Positions 45,687 to 55,240 of a stretch of 64,000 nt of DNA are shown here, one piece after another. Location of the stretch: the NCBI RefSeq assembly GCF_030412785.1, contig NZ_CP125295.1, positions 3,348,001-3,412,000 of the forward strand, given 5' to 3'. The notes under the pieces are model-generated. The model ran no database searches, had not been told where the DNA came from, and was given only the letters and a program-made list of their open reading frames with translations. The stretch comes from Paraburkholderia sabiae. Its GTDB lineage: Bacteria > Pseudomonadota > Gammaproteobacteria > Burkholderiales > Burkholderiaceae. The stretch's first letter is position 1. Every line of letters starts with the position of its first letter. The translations under genes were made by a program, and so were the position numbers.

Positions 45687-47056
45687 TAATGCCGTTCAGT
45701 TAAGGTCTCTTTTGAGGAACCGAACGGTATAGCGAAACGGTCTGGATTTGACGGCCCGAGCGCAACTGCGCCCGGGCCGTTTGTCGTTGGGAAGTTGCTT
45801 GAGCCGCTCGCGCAGGCGCCTGAGCAGCGCTGGCAGTTTGCCGTACGAGCGCGTCACGGCCGCCCACGTCATTTCGTACTGAATGGTGCGAAACGCGCGG
45901 ATGAAGCTCAGCTCGTCGGGTGCGTGCCGGGCGTCGAGTGCCGCCCTGGCCATCTCCAGGCGAATCAGGTTATAGGCGATCAGAGCCCCCCAGAACTCCT
46001 GATAGACACCTTGTACGGTCTGGCTGCGAAGGGTCAGTTCCATGCCCAGCATCGACTGCTTCAGTTCATGGTAGCTGGTCTCGATCTGCCAGCGACGCTC
46101 GTAGCACGACACAATGTCAGCCGCCTTGAAACGCCTTCGATCAGTCAGGGACGTGAGCAATGTCCGTTGCCGGCCACGTGCATCGACGGCCAGCACGGCG
46201 CGCGCCTGCCAGAATTCGGGCAGCTCGGGGCATTTCGTGCGGGCCTGCGGCGACACACGCATGCGCACGATCTGGTCACCGTCGCACCCGCTCACGACCC
46301 AGATTGCACAGGATCTGGGCCGACAGGAACCCCTTATCAAAAACGGTAATGGAGTTGTCTGGCACACGAGGGATGAGCTCACGCGCCCAGATCATCTCAT
46401 TGATATCGTAAGGGCCGAACCCGGCATCACACACCAGATGCGTCGCCAGGGCGGTGAGCGTGACCGCGCGCAGTTGGGGATAGCTGCCCACCCGACCGTG
46501 AGCGGCAGCCGAGGCGCCGAAATGCCTGCGGTTGGCGACACTGTCGGTGGTTCGCAGCGTCGTGCCATCCATCGCGAATAGCGAGAATCCCTTGAACAGG
46601 TACTTCGCCTGATCCTGCGCGATCCAGTTCCGGGCCGATTCATGAAACAGCCACGCCAGGGGGGCGGCGCCGATACGCTGCCGCGCCTGGGCGATGGCGC
46701 TCTTGCTGACAAATGACGCATCGGGTGCGGGTAGCGCAAGGTCCAGTTCATCGACGACCTCGCTGATCGACTGGTGCCGATACAACGCCAGCGCAATCAC
46801 TAGCCACACGACCTGCTGTGCGGGTAGCCGACGCCGACGCACGCTGGCACTGCCACTGGCCTGCACCGCATACTCGATCCATTTGTACGGCAGATGCTGG
46901 CCTAGCCGGTCCCAATCGAGCGGCGGCTGTGATTCAACAAGGAGGCGCAAATCATCGACCAGCATGGCGATGAAAGTTAACATCGCCACGCCGCGTTTAC
47001 AACCAATTCGAGCTACCAATAAAAATGCCGTTCAGTCGCTTAACTGAACGGCATTA
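45687..47056. mobile_element. IS4-family insertion sequence, 1370 bp
   Basis: Bounded by perfect 18-bp terminal inverted repeats (TAATGCCGTTCAGTTAAG at 45687-45704 and its complement at 47039-47056) and a 12-bp target duplication. It carries one transposase gene on the minus strand with the IS4 catalytic motif Y-X2-R-X3-E-X6-K, now broken by a frameshift. The right end also holds a perfect 13-bp hairpin (47024-47055) made from a second, inner copy of the end sequence. It has inserted inside the rho-independent terminator of the upstream Rieske gene. Confidence 0.95.
45696..46983 (-). pseudogene. IS4 transposase, disrupted
   Basis: The N-terminal part (from ATG 46983) reads to a stop at 46276, with the first catalytic Asp (LFAMDGTTLRT) and the second (VFDKGFLS). 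The C-terminal part continues in another frame from about 46290 to 45696 with the DDE Glu in YERRWQIETSYHELKQ. The break falls after CNLGRER. From memory, relatives have some 25-30 residues between GRER and the IVRMRVSP segment, so an internal deletion that shifts the frame is more likely than a single-base slip. The product cannot be an active transposase. Confidence 0.85.
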
Positions 47057-47075
47057 GGGCTTCGGCCCGTCTTTT
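47057..47075 (+). terminator. Right target duplication and remaining half of the interrupted terminator
   Basis: The second copy of GGGCTTCGGCCC (47057-47068) is followed by GTCTTTTTT. Without the IS the sequence would read AAGAC-GGGC-TTCG-GCCC-GTCTT-TTTT, a perfect terminator; now only the four-bp hairpin keeps its T-tract here. Confidence 0.75.
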
Positions 47076-47132
47076 TTGTTTAGACTAGAGATATCGTTCG
47101 GCGCAGCCGAAGCCAGTCTCTCAGGAGCCGTC

Positions 47133-48005
47133 ATGCCACACACTCACTACACCACGCTGATCTCCGCAGGCAATCTCGCCGAACGTCTCGCCGCCGCACC
47201 CGGCAGCGTGTTCATCGCCGATTGCCGTTTCGACCTCGTCGACACTGAAGCGGGCGAGAAAGCCTATGCGGCCGGTCATCTGCCGCAAGCACATTACTTT
47301 CATCTCGACCGCGATCTGTCCGGCGCGAAGACGGGCAGCAACGGACGTCATCCGTTGCCGGACCGGCAGACGCTGATCAACCGGCTCGTCGCGCTCGGTC
47401 TCAAGCAAGGCCAGCAGGTTGTCGCGTATGACGCGCAAGGTGGCATGTACGCCGCGCGTTTGTGGTGGCTGCTGCGCTGGCTGGGTCACGATTCCGTCGC
47501 GCTGCTCGACGGCGGCCTGCAGGCCTGGGAAGCGGCCGGACAGCCGTTGACGCAAGACGCGCCGCCCACGGCGGCGGGCGACTTCAAGGCAGGCGCTCCG
47601 CTTGCCGTGACCGTCGATGCACAGGCTGTCGAGCGCAACATCGGCACCAAAGAGCGCGTGGTAATCGACGCGCGTGCGGCCGATCGCTATCGCGGCGAGA
47701 ACGAGACGCTGGATCGCGTCGGCGGGCATATTCCCGGCGCGCGCAACCGCTTCTTCAAGGACAACCTGACCGCGGACGGCCGCTTCAAGTCTGCTCACAC
47801 GCTGCGCGACGAGTTCAACGCGGTGATTCCCGCGGGCGTGTCGGCCGAGCACGTCGTCCTGCAATGCGGCTCGGGCGTGACTGCTTGCCACAATGCGCTC
47901 GCGATGGAGATCGCCGGCATGCATGGCGCGGCGTTGTATCCGGGATCCTGGAGCGAATGGAGTTCGGACACGGCGCGGCCAGTGGCAACGGGCGCCAATC
48001 CGTAA
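47133..48005 (+). CDS. Two-domain rhodanese-type sulfurtransferase
   Basis: 290 aa with two rhodanese domains (residues about 5-135 and 160-285). The C-terminal active loop is CGSGVTAC with nucleophile Cys245, the 3-mercaptopyruvate sulfurtransferase form; the N-terminal domain has Asp100 at the matching place and is inactive, as usual. It moves a sulfane sulfur from thiosulfate or 3-mercaptopyruvate to cyanide or thiols in the cytoplasm. Start at ATG 47133 after AGGAG. It lies just right of the IS element and is monocistronic. Confidence 0.92.
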   Translation: MPHTHYTTLISAGNLAERLAAAPGSVFIADCRFDLVDTEAGEKAYAAGHLPQAHYFHLDRDLSGAKTGSNGRHPLPDRQTLINRLVALGLKQGQQVVAYDAQGGMYAARLWWLLRWLGHDSVALLDGGLQAWEAAGQPLTQDAPPTAAGDFKAGAPLAVTVDAQAVERNIGTKERVVIDARAADRYRGENETLDRVGGHIPGARNRFFKDNLTADGRFKSAHTLRDEFNAVIPAGVSAEHVVLQCGSGVTACHNALAMEIAGMHGAALYPGSWSEWSSDTARPVATGANP

Positions 48006-48018
48006 TACGTAGTAGCGC

Positions 48019-48059
48019 TTGCGCGGCACGGGCATCACGCGAATGCCCGCGCCGCGCAA
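48019..48059. terminator. Long stem-loop between convergent genes
   Basis: TTGCGCGGC and CGGGCAT pair with ATGCCCG and GCCGCGCAA: 17 pairs with one mismatch and a seven-base loop. It lies between the sulfurtransferase (+) and the dehydrogenase (-). No T-tract on either strand. Confidence 0.55.
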
Positions 48060-48084
48060 AAGCAGAAGCAACTAGCACAAACCA

Positions 48085-49158
48085 TCAAACGCGCTGCATC
48101 ATCTCCCGCGCCCAGACAACGGCTGCGCGTCCCGGCGCAACACCCGTCACCTTCACGCGTTCAGCGAGTTCGAACACTCGCGGTCCGATCTGCGCGACCT
48201 CGTCGAGCACGGCCTGCTTGTCGGCCGAACCCAGGTATTCGCGCACGCAGCTGATAATCCCGCCCGCGTTCACGAGAAAATCCGGCGCGTAGAAGATGCC
48301 GCGCCGATGCAGCATGTCGCCCTCGGCCAGCGACATCAGCTGATTGTTCGCCCCGCCCGCGATCACCTTGAACTGGCAGTTCGCCGCGACGGTTTCCGTG
48401 ATCGAGCCGCCTAGCGCGCACGGCGCGAACACGTCGGCATTCACGGATGCGATGCGTGCGATATCCGCGACCTGCGCGCCGAACATCTGCTGCGCGCGCT
48501 CCGTCTTGCCTGCGTCGATATCCGACACGATCAGCTCCGCGCCCGCGCGATGCAGTCTCTCGCACAGATCCCAACCCACCGAGCCCAGGCCCTGTACGGC
48601 CACAGAGATACCGTCGAGCGAGTCGCGGCCGAGCGCGACCTGCACCGCCGCCTTCAGGCCGACGAACACGCCATAAGCCGTGCGCGGCGACGGGTTGCCG
48701 CCATACACATCGTTATCGCGCGGAATGCCGCTCACGTACGGCGTTTCGCTCTGCACGGCGCGCATGTCGTCGGCGGTCGTGCCGACGTCTTCGGCCGTCA
48801 GATAGACGCCGCCGAGTGACTGCACGAGCCGGCCGAACGCCTTGAACAGCGCCACGCGATCCATCTGCTCCGGACGCTTCAGGATCACCGCCTTGCCGCC
48901 GCCGAACGGCAGACCGGCGAGCGCATTCTTGAAGGCCATCCCTTGCGACAGACGCAGCGCATCGTGATACGCCTCGTACTCCGATGCGTACTGCCAGTAG
49001 CGGCAGCCGCCGAACGCCGGGCCGCGCGCCGTGCTGTACACGGCGATCACGGCTTGCAGGCCGGAGTCGGCGTCGCTCGCCACGACAATGCGTTCGTGGG
49101 CCGGTTCGCCGTGAAGCCCGAAAAGCGTTCCAGCGAAATTTGTCGTCAGTCGGTCCAT
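48085..49158 (-). CDS. Glu/Leu/Phe/Val dehydrogenase (leucine dehydrogenase-like)
   Basis: 357 aa. NAD-dependent oxidative deamination of an amino acid to its 2-oxo acid. Catalytic Lys in GLPFGGGKAVIL (residues about 80-91), the catalytic Asp in LTAEDVGTTADDM, and the Rossmann motif VAVQGLGSVGWDLCERL. Length and sequence fit the leucine/valine/phenylalanine group rather than glutamate dehydrogenase. Start chosen at ATG 49158 at MDRLTTNFAGTLFGLHGE. It is divergent from an Lrp-type gene (260 bases away), which likely senses the substrate amino acid and controls it. Confidence 0.92.
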   Translation of the reverse strand: MDRLTTNFAGTLFGLHGEPAHERIVVASDADSGLQAVIAVYSTARGPAFGGCRYWQYASEYEAYHDALRLSQGMAFKNALAGLPFGGGKAVILKRPEQMDRVALFKAFGRLVQSLGGVYLTAEDVGTTADDMRAVQSETPYVSGIPRDNDVYGGNPSPRTAYGVFVGLKAAVQVALGRDSLDGISVAVQGLGSVGWDLCERLHRAGAELIVSDIDAGKTERAQQMFGAQVADIARIASVNADVFAPCALGGSITETVAANCQFKVIAGGANNQLMSLAEGDMLHRRGIFYAPDFLVNAGGIISCVREYLGSADKQAVLDEVAQIGPRVFELAERVKVTGVAPGRAAVVWAREMMQRV

Positions 49159-49417
49159 CTCGTTCCTTCCTTGTGGGCAGGCAGTTGAGTCCGCGCGAAG
49201 CGATCGCTTCGCGCAAGCTGGCCGCATGTCATCCGGGTCGCGAATGCACACGGCTGAAGGTTCGGTGCCGCCGCACGCGCGCGGCACCCTGTAGCAAAAG
49301 TGTATGTGGCCAAATCTGGATTTTCGTTCTGTTAATCTGGCAATACGGTCGTCATGGCAGAATAATCGACCATCAAATCGCTACATCAAAAGACGAATCG
49401 TCTGCAACGGAGACTGC

Positions 49418-49876
49418 ATGAAACTGGACGCCACCGATCAGCGGATCTTGCGCGAACTGCGCAACGACGGACGTCTGTCGAACGCGAAGCTGGCCGAACG
49501 CGTCGGCCTGTCGGCGACGCCGTGCTGGAACCGCGTGCGCGCGCTCGAAGAAGCGGGGGTGATCGAAGGATACGCGGCGCTGCTGAATCAGAAGGCGCTC
49601 GGCCTGCCGGATACGGTGATCATCGAGGTGAAGCTCGCGAAGCACGACGAACGGACGCTCGACCGCTTCGGCGAAGCGCTCGCCGATCTGCCCGAGGTCG
49701 TCGAGGCGTTTCTGGTGTCGGGGGAATACGACTATCTGATCAAGGTCGCCGTCGCCGGCACGGAAGGCTACGAGTCGTTCTTGCGACGCAAGCTGTATCG
49801 CCTGCCCGGCTTTCAGGACAGCCGCTCGATCTTCGCGCTGCGCTGCCTCAAACGCTCGGTATCCGTCGAACCTTGA
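49418..49876 (+). CDS. Lrp/AsnC-family regulator
   Basis: 152 aa from ATG 49418 after CGGAGA. N-terminal helix-turn-helix (TDQRILRELRNDGRLSNAKLAERVGLSATPCWNRVRALEEAGVI) and C-terminal RAM ligand domain (VEAFLVSGEYDYLIKVAVAG). Leucine-responsive type. Its divergent position to the Leu/Glu-type dehydrogenase implies control of amino acid breakdown, as BkdR does elsewhere. It converges on the GGDEF-EAL gene with six bases between the stops. Confidence 0.93.
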   Translation: MKLDATDQRILRELRNDGRLSNAKLAERVGLSATPCWNRVRALEEAGVIEGYAALLNQKALGLPDTVIIEVKLAKHDERTLDRFGEALADLPEVVEAFLVSGEYDYLIKVAVAGTEGYESFLRRKLYRLPGFQDSRSIFALRCLKRSVSVEP

Positions 49877-49882
49877 AGGCGT

Positions 49883-51820
49883 TCACGCCGTGAGCGGCTG
49901 CTCGTCGAAAAGCCTCGGCTTGCCGAAGTAAAACCCTTGCATCGCCGTGCAGCCGAGTCCGCGCAGCACGTTCGCCTGCGCTTCCGTCTGCACGCCTTCC
50001 GCCACGCAGGTCAATTCGAGCGAACGGCACAGCTCGACAATGCTGCGTACGATGTCCTGCGCCGCCGGATCGTCGTCGATGCGATCGAGAAAGCCGCGGT
50101 CGATCTTGATCTTGTCCAGCGGCAGCCGATGAATGCACGTGAGGCTCGAATAGCCAGTGCCGAAATCGTCGAGCGAGATATGCGCGCCGAGCCGTTTGAA
50201 GGCCTCGAGCGAAGCGGACGCCTGCTCGAAATCCTGGATGACGGCCGTCTCCGTCACTTCGAACGTCAGGCGCTTTGGCTCGACGCCACTTTCGCGGACG
50301 ATCGCCGTGATATTCGCGACCGCGTCGGCCGAACCGATATCGCGCGCCGACAGATTGAACGCAACGCGCACAGCCGGATCGCATTCGCGCATCGTTGCGA
50401 GCACCTTGCGCAGCAGCGCGACCGTCACCGTGTGAATGAAATCGCTGCGTTCGGCGACCTTGATGAACAGCGACGGCGGCACGGCACCCAGCGTCGGACT
50501 GTCCCATCGCGCGAGCGCTTCGTACGACACGATCCGCTCGCGGACCACATCGACGATCGGCTGAAAATGCAGCGTCATTTCGCGCTCCAGGTCCGCCTGC
50601 CGCAGCGCCTGTTCGATCTGTCCAAGCTCGCGGATCTGCTTCTCATGTTCCGACGAGAAAATCGTTGTGCCGCCGCGCCGATGTTCCTTGGCGAAGTACA
50701 ACGCGTAATCCGCGCGCTCGAACAGTTGCGCCGGCGACAGACCCGCATCCGGATAAATCGCAAAACCGAGCGAGCCCGACAGCCGCGCCGTCGCGCCGGG
50801 CCACGCATACGGCGCGCGAAGCGTCTCGCAGATCGCCGCGCCGATCGCACGAAGATCCTGCGGCTCGCGCACGTCCGTCACGAGCAGACCGAACTCGTCG
50901 CCACCCAGACGCGCCAACCGGATGCGCGGTCCCGACATTTCGAGCAGCCGCCGCCCCACTTCTTCGAGCACGCGGTCGCCCGCGCCGTGGCCGTACAGAT
51001 CGTTGACCTGTTTGAAGCCGTCGAGATCGATCACGCCGACGGCAAAGCGCCTGCCTTCAGCCTCCGATGTTTGAAAAAGCGCGTCGAGATCGGCGAGAAA
51101 ACGCCGGCGGTTCGGCAGCCCGGTCAGATTGTCGAGATTGGCGAGACGCGAGTTTTCGTCGCTCAGGCGTTGCAGCTCCGACTGCTTCGCCTGCAATGCG
51201 TGCTTCGAGGCAACGAGCGTCGCGAAGTCGCGATAGTAGGTGAGCAGAACGAAGATCATCGCGACAGCGACGAGCAGCATGTTGATCGCAATCGCGACGA
51301 GCACCGCGTTGTGCGTCAACGAAAAGAATAGCGAGAACGGCACGATCACGACGGCCGTCAGCAGCAACGCGGCCTTGCGCATGTGCATCAGGCAGAAGAT
51401 GCAGCCAATCACCGTAATCGACATGTAGAAGGCGACGTGCGCGCGCGCGTACGGGTCGCCATACGGAAAGAGCAGCAATCCCCAGCCCGTGAAGATTACG
51501 CCCAGCAGCGCGATCAGCCAGACCGTGGTCTTGAGCCGCGATGCGACTTCTTCGTCCGTCAGCGACGCGAGGTGTTGTCTGCGCCGCACCCACACGACGA
51601 GTCGCACGGCGCACGCCGAGCACATCGCCGCGGGCAGCCAGATGGCGAGCCACGCGGGCGCGATGTCCGCGTGCGTGACGGCGACCGCGATGCTGTTGAT
51701 CACGAGGATCACGTACAGCAACGGCAATTGCCGCGAAAACGCGTCGAACTGCGAGCGCGAGAGCGCGGCCTGTTCGGCCGGATCAGTACGAAACGATGCG
51801 GGATCCTGCGGGCGAATCAT
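49883..51820 (-). CDS. Membrane-bound GGDEF-EAL protein
   Basis: 645 aa from ATG 51820 (a GTG at 51859 is possible). Five or six membrane helices in residues 35-195, a short coiled linker, GGDEF domain with an intact GGDEF at 306-310, and an EAL domain with EAL at 434-436, FEVTETAVIQD, and LDDFGTGYSSL. All metal and catalytic EAL residues I can check are present, so phosphodiesterase activity on cyclic di-GMP is likely; the cyclase site also looks intact, and which activity dominates cannot be told. It likely tunes motility and biofilm. No partner gene nearby. Confidence 0.93.
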   Translation of the reverse strand: MIRPQDPASFRTDPAEQAALSRSQFDAFSRQLPLLYVILVINSIAVAVTHADIAPAWLAIWLPAAMCSACAVRLVVWVRRRQHLASLTDEEVASRLKTTVWLIALLGVIFTGWGLLLFPYGDPYARAHVAFYMSITVIGCIFCLMHMRKAALLLTAVVIVPFSLFFSLTHNAVLVAIAINMLLVAVAMIFVLLTYYRDFATLVASKHALQAKQSELQRLSDENSRLANLDNLTGLPNRRRFLADLDALFQTSEAEGRRFAVGVIDLDGFKQVNDLYGHGAGDRVLEEVGRRLLEMSGPRIRLARLGGDEFGLLVTDVREPQDLRAIGAAICETLRAPYAWPGATARLSGSLGFAIYPDAGLSPAQLFERADYALYFAKEHRRGGTTIFSSEHEKQIRELGQIEQALRQADLEREMTLHFQPIVDVVRERIVSYEALARWDSPTLGAVPPSLFIKVAERSDFIHTVTVALLRKVLATMRECDPAVRVAFNLSARDIGSADAVANITAIVRESGVEPKRLTFEVTETAVIQDFEQASASLEAFKRLGAHISLDDFGTGYSSLTCIHRLPLDKIKIDRGFLDRIDDDPAAQDIVRSIVELCRSLELTCVAEGVQTEAQANVLRGLGCTAMQGFYFGKPRLFDEQPLTA

Positions 51821-52088
51821 GGCTCGGCGGCGTAAAAGGGTCGGCAAGTCCGGAGGCACCGCCCGTCGATAGTTCTGGCTGCGAAAGGCGGCGACGTCTG
51901 TCGCGCTCCTGCTTTTTTACGGCAGTTTCGCGGCGAACTTGATGATACGAGACGGATTGCCGCGCCAGATATTCATGCGCGAACGCGCGCCGCAATGTCT
52001 CCGCAATGCGACAGACGCTTGCGCGATACACATGCGTCATGCATCGCGCGAAACGCGACGACGATTCGTATTCGTCAGATCAATAGCA

Positions 52089-53681
52089 CTATCCGCCGAC
52101 GACAACGGCAGCAATCTCGACGAACAGAATCTTCACGATCGTCATCGACGGAAAGATCATCGCGTAGCCGACGTCGGGGCGATCGGTCGGCGCGATGCGG
52201 TTCGCGAAAGCGAGAATCGCGGGATTACCCGTCGCGCCGCTGATCACGCCGACGGTGGCATCGAACGGCAAGCGGAAAAGCCACAGGCAGCACGCCGCCG
52301 TGATGCACACGAGCGCGATCAGAATCGCCGCGCCGTACAGCAGGAACGAGATGCCAGTGAGCCCGATCGTCGCGAAGAACTTCGGGCCCGAAGACAGCCC
52401 GACCTGCGCGAGAAAAACCGTCAGGCCGAAATTGCGCAACACCAGATTCGCCGACAGCGGCATGGTCCAGACGAGCCCGCCGAAACGCCGCATTTTCCCG
52501 AGATAGAGCGCGACCAGCAGCAGCGCCGCAAGACCGAGCGAGAGCTTGCCGACGCCCGGAATCGGCAGCGGAATCAGGCCGACCAGCAGGCCGAGTGCCG
52601 CGCCCACGCCGATCGAGATATAGCTCAGTTCAGCCGTGCCCTTGATCGAATCGCCGAACAGCTTTCGCACGGCTTCGCGTTGCCCCGGACCGATCAGCAG
52701 GCCGACACGGTCGCCGAATTCGAGAATGAGATCGGGGCTCGGCAGCATGTCGGCGTCGCCGCGACGCACGTGCGCGATCGTGCACACCATGCCTTCAGGA
52801 AAGCCAATATCGCTCAGCGCACGGCCGACCACGATGCGGCTCGACGCAAACACGCGCAGATAGTCGAGGTCTTCGCGAAACCGCATCATGCGTCCGGGCT
52901 GCAATTCGCCGAGCAGCTCGGCGGCCTTGCGGAGTTCGTCGCGATCCATCGCCGTCGCGAGCAGAACGTCGTCGGTCTGCATGACGAAATCGTCGGCGGG
53001 CAACTGGTTGTGATGCGCGCGGCGCACGGCGACGATGCCGAGACTCGCGGGCAGGCGCGCCTTCAGTTCGGGAAACGTAAGACCGACGAACGCCTGATTA
53101 CGCAGCGCGATCTCAGCCGTTTCGATGATGTGCGCGGGCGGCGCTTCGATCCGGCTCGCGAGCGCGACGTTCAGCAGATAGAGAAACAGGATCGGCCCGG
53201 CGACGCCGAACGGATACGCGACGCTATAGCCGACTGCCGCGCCCTCGCCTTTGAGCACGGCAAGCACCGCCTGCAGACTCGCCGTGCTCGTGCCCGCGCC
53301 AGCGAACAGGCCCAGCGCCTGATCGAGCTTCACGCCGAACAGCGGCCCGAGCGCGAGCGACACGAAACCCGCACCGAGCACGCCGAGCACAGCAGCGGCA
53401 TTCGCCTTGAGTCCATCCATGCTCGACAGTCCGGCGAAAAACTGCCCGCCGTATTGCACGCCGATGCCGTACAGAAACAGCAGCAGCCCGAGCGTGCCGA
53501 GCAACGCAGGCGGCGCGGACTTCGGCGCAAAGCCGCCGATCGCGAGCCCGACGAACAGCACTGCGCCCGAGCCGAGCGCCACGCCTTTGATGCTGCATTC
53601 GCCGATCACATAGCCCACCGCGACGGTGAGAAACAAGGTGAGCAACGGCTGCGTTTCGAGCAACGTCCGGACTGCATCCAT
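52089..53681 (-). CDS. AspT/YidE-type putative transporter
   Basis: 530 aa from ATG 53681 after AGGTGG. Two homologous membrane halves (AspT/YidE/YbjL duplication), about residues 10-170 and 360-530 with five helices each, flank two TrkA_C (RCK_C) domains near 195-350 (FVGLTFPELKARLPASLGIVAVRR; RIVVGRALSDIGFPEGM). The GAGTSTASLQAVL and GATGNPAILAFANRI loops are the conserved substrate-region motifs. AspT exchanges aspartate for alanine; most relatives are of unknown substrate. Monocistronic, lying between the GGDEF-EAL gene and the TctDE-like pair. Confidence 0.88.
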   Translation of the reverse strand: MDAVRTLLETQPLLTLFLTVAVGYVIGECSIKGVALGSGAVLFVGLAIGGFAPKSAPPALLGTLGLLLFLYGIGVQYGGQFFAGLSSMDGLKANAAAVLGVLGAGFVSLALGPLFGVKLDQALGLFAGAGTSTASLQAVLAVLKGEGAAVGYSVAYPFGVAGPILFLYLLNVALASRIEAPPAHIIETAEIALRNQAFVGLTFPELKARLPASLGIVAVRRAHHNQLPADDFVMQTDDVLLATAMDRDELRKAAELLGELQPGRMMRFREDLDYLRVFASSRIVVGRALSDIGFPEGMVCTIAHVRRGDADMLPSPDLILEFGDRVGLLIGPGQREAVRKLFGDSIKGTAELSYISIGVGAALGLLVGLIPLPIPGVGKLSLGLAALLLVALYLGKMRRFGGLVWTMPLSANLVLRNFGLTVFLAQVGLSSGPKFFATIGLTGISFLLYGAAILIALVCITAACCLWLFRLPFDATVGVISGATGNPAILAFANRIAPTDRPDVGYAMIFPSMTIVKILFVEIAAVVVGG

Positions 53682-53839
53682 ATTCGTTCCACCTGTCGCA
53701 AGCAAAGCGCTTGCCGTTAGCTAACGAAAGAGCACGATGCAAAATGGAATGGGCGCGAAGTTCTCGTTGCGCGACGTTGAGAGTGTCGACCGCGCCATCG
53801 CCCATGTATTGCCAGATCAATCATAGACGCTGTGCGGCG

Positions 53840-55240
53840 TCATGCAGCATCCGTCGATGCCGCGACGAACGTGACTTTCACGGTCAGCCCGCGCGCCTCG
53901 CCTTCGCCCGTTACGAGCGCGATCTCGCCGCGATGCGCCTGCACGATTTCACGCGCGATCGCGAGGCCGAGGCCCGTGCCTTCCGTATCGGCGGATGCGC
54001 GGTAGAACGGCTCGAACACGCGGCTGCGCGCTTCGGCGGGGATGCCGGGGCCGTCGTCGGTGACGCTCAGCACGACGCGCGCCGCGTCGCCGCGCACGGC
54101 GACCGTCACGTGTCCGCCTCGCTGCGTGTAGCGGATCGCGTTCTCCGCGAGGTTCGACACCAGCGCGGACAGCAAACCTTCGTGCCCGGTCATCCACGCG
54201 GATGCTTCGAGTTCGGCGCCCAGATCGATGTCGCGTTTCTGCGCAAACAGCGCGAGATCCTCGATGACGTCCTTCGCAATCGATGCGAGATCCACCGGCT
54301 GATTCGCAAGCTGCGTGTAGTCGGCGGCTTCCGCTTGCGCGAGCAGCAGCAGCTTGTTGGTGAGCCCGACCATCGAGCGATTGCTGCGCTGCATGGCTGC
54401 AAGCGCTTCGCCAAGCGACGGCTCAAGCTCACGATGCTGCCGCGCGTATTGCAATTGCGTATCGAGCAGTGTGAGCGGCGTGCGCAGCTGATGCGCGGCA
54501 TCTGCGATGAAGCGCCGTTGCACCGCGACCTGCACGCCGAGCCGTGCAATGCACTGATTGATCGCATCGACGATGGGCCGAAGCTCCGTATGCAGACGAT
54601 CGACACGCAACGGCTCCAGTTGCATCGGATCGCGGTCCATCACTTCGCTCTTCACTTTCAGCAGCGGACGCAATTCGAACGTGAGACCGATGCACGCGAG
54701 CGCGACGGCGAGCAGCATCATTTCAAGCTGACGCACCAGTTGCGGACGCCACAGTTCGCGCACCATCGCATCGCGCGACGCCTGCGTCTTGCCGACCGAC
54801 ACCAGCACGCGCCGCGTCGCGCCGTTGTCGTACATGCGACGCACGTAGCCGATCGCGCGTATCGATCTGCCGTGCAGATCGGCGTCGTAATAGGTGGGCG
54901 AATCGTGAGTGGCCGAAGCCGACGCCTTCGCGCTCAACGGAAAATCGGGCACGCCCGCGAGCAATCGGTCATCGTCGACGCTCACGTTGTAGAACACCTG
55001 ATCGCCATACGGCGACGCGAAAATTTCGAGCGCGGCAGGCGGAATGTCGACGCGCAACATGCCGTCCGCCCATTCCACTTCGCCCGCAATCATGCGCGCC
55101 GACGACAGCAGCGTGTTGTCCTGCACGAGATCGGCGGTGCGCCGCGCGTTGTCGTATTCGGCCTTGCCCGTCACGAACACGTAGATCGCGAGCGGCACCA
55201 GCAGCCACCACAACAAGCGGATGCGCAGACTGCCCGTCAT
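53840..55240 (-). CDS. TctE-like sensor histidine kinase
   Basis: 466 aa from ATG 55240, which overlaps the stop of the regulator gene by four bases (55237-55240). Membrane helices at about residues 7-25 and 165-185 enclose a periplasmic 2CSK_N-type sensor domain (EYDNARRTADLVQDNTLLSSARMIAGEV). HisKA with FIADAAHQLRTPL, HATPase with NLAENAIRYTQRGG and GTGLGLAIAREI. TctE relatives sense tricarboxylates; here the neighbours across the promoter are an ABC transporter, so the ligand may be its substrate. Confidence 0.9.
   Translation of the reverse strand: MTGSLRIRLLWWLLVPLAIYVFVTGKAEYDNARRTADLVQDNTLLSSARMIAGEVEWADGMLRVDIPPAALEIFASPYGDQVFYNVSVDDDRLLAGVPDFPLSAKASASATHDSPTYYDADLHGRSIRAIGYVRRMYDNGATRRVLVSVGKTQASRDAMVRELWRPQLVRQLEMMLLAVALACIGLTFELRPLLKVKSEVMDRDPMQLEPLRVDRLHTELRPIVDAINQCIARLGVQVAVQRRFIADAAHQLRTPLTLLDTQLQYARQHRELEPSLGEALAAMQRSNRSMVGLTNKLLLLAQAEAADYTQLANQPVDLASIAKDVIEDLALFAQKRDIDLGAELEASAWMTGHEGLLSALVSNLAENAIRYTQRGGHVTVAVRGDAARVVLSVTDDGPGIPAEARSRVFEPFYRASADTEGTGLGLAIAREIVQAHRGEIALVTGEGEARGLTVKVTFVAASTDAA

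Noticed and set aside
51939..53720. 593-aa open frame on the plus strand, opposite the AspT-type gene
   Set aside because: Extremely Arg/Glu/Asp/Gln/His-rich with no recognisable domain; it is the antisense shadow of a clear membrane transporter gene in GC-rich DNA.
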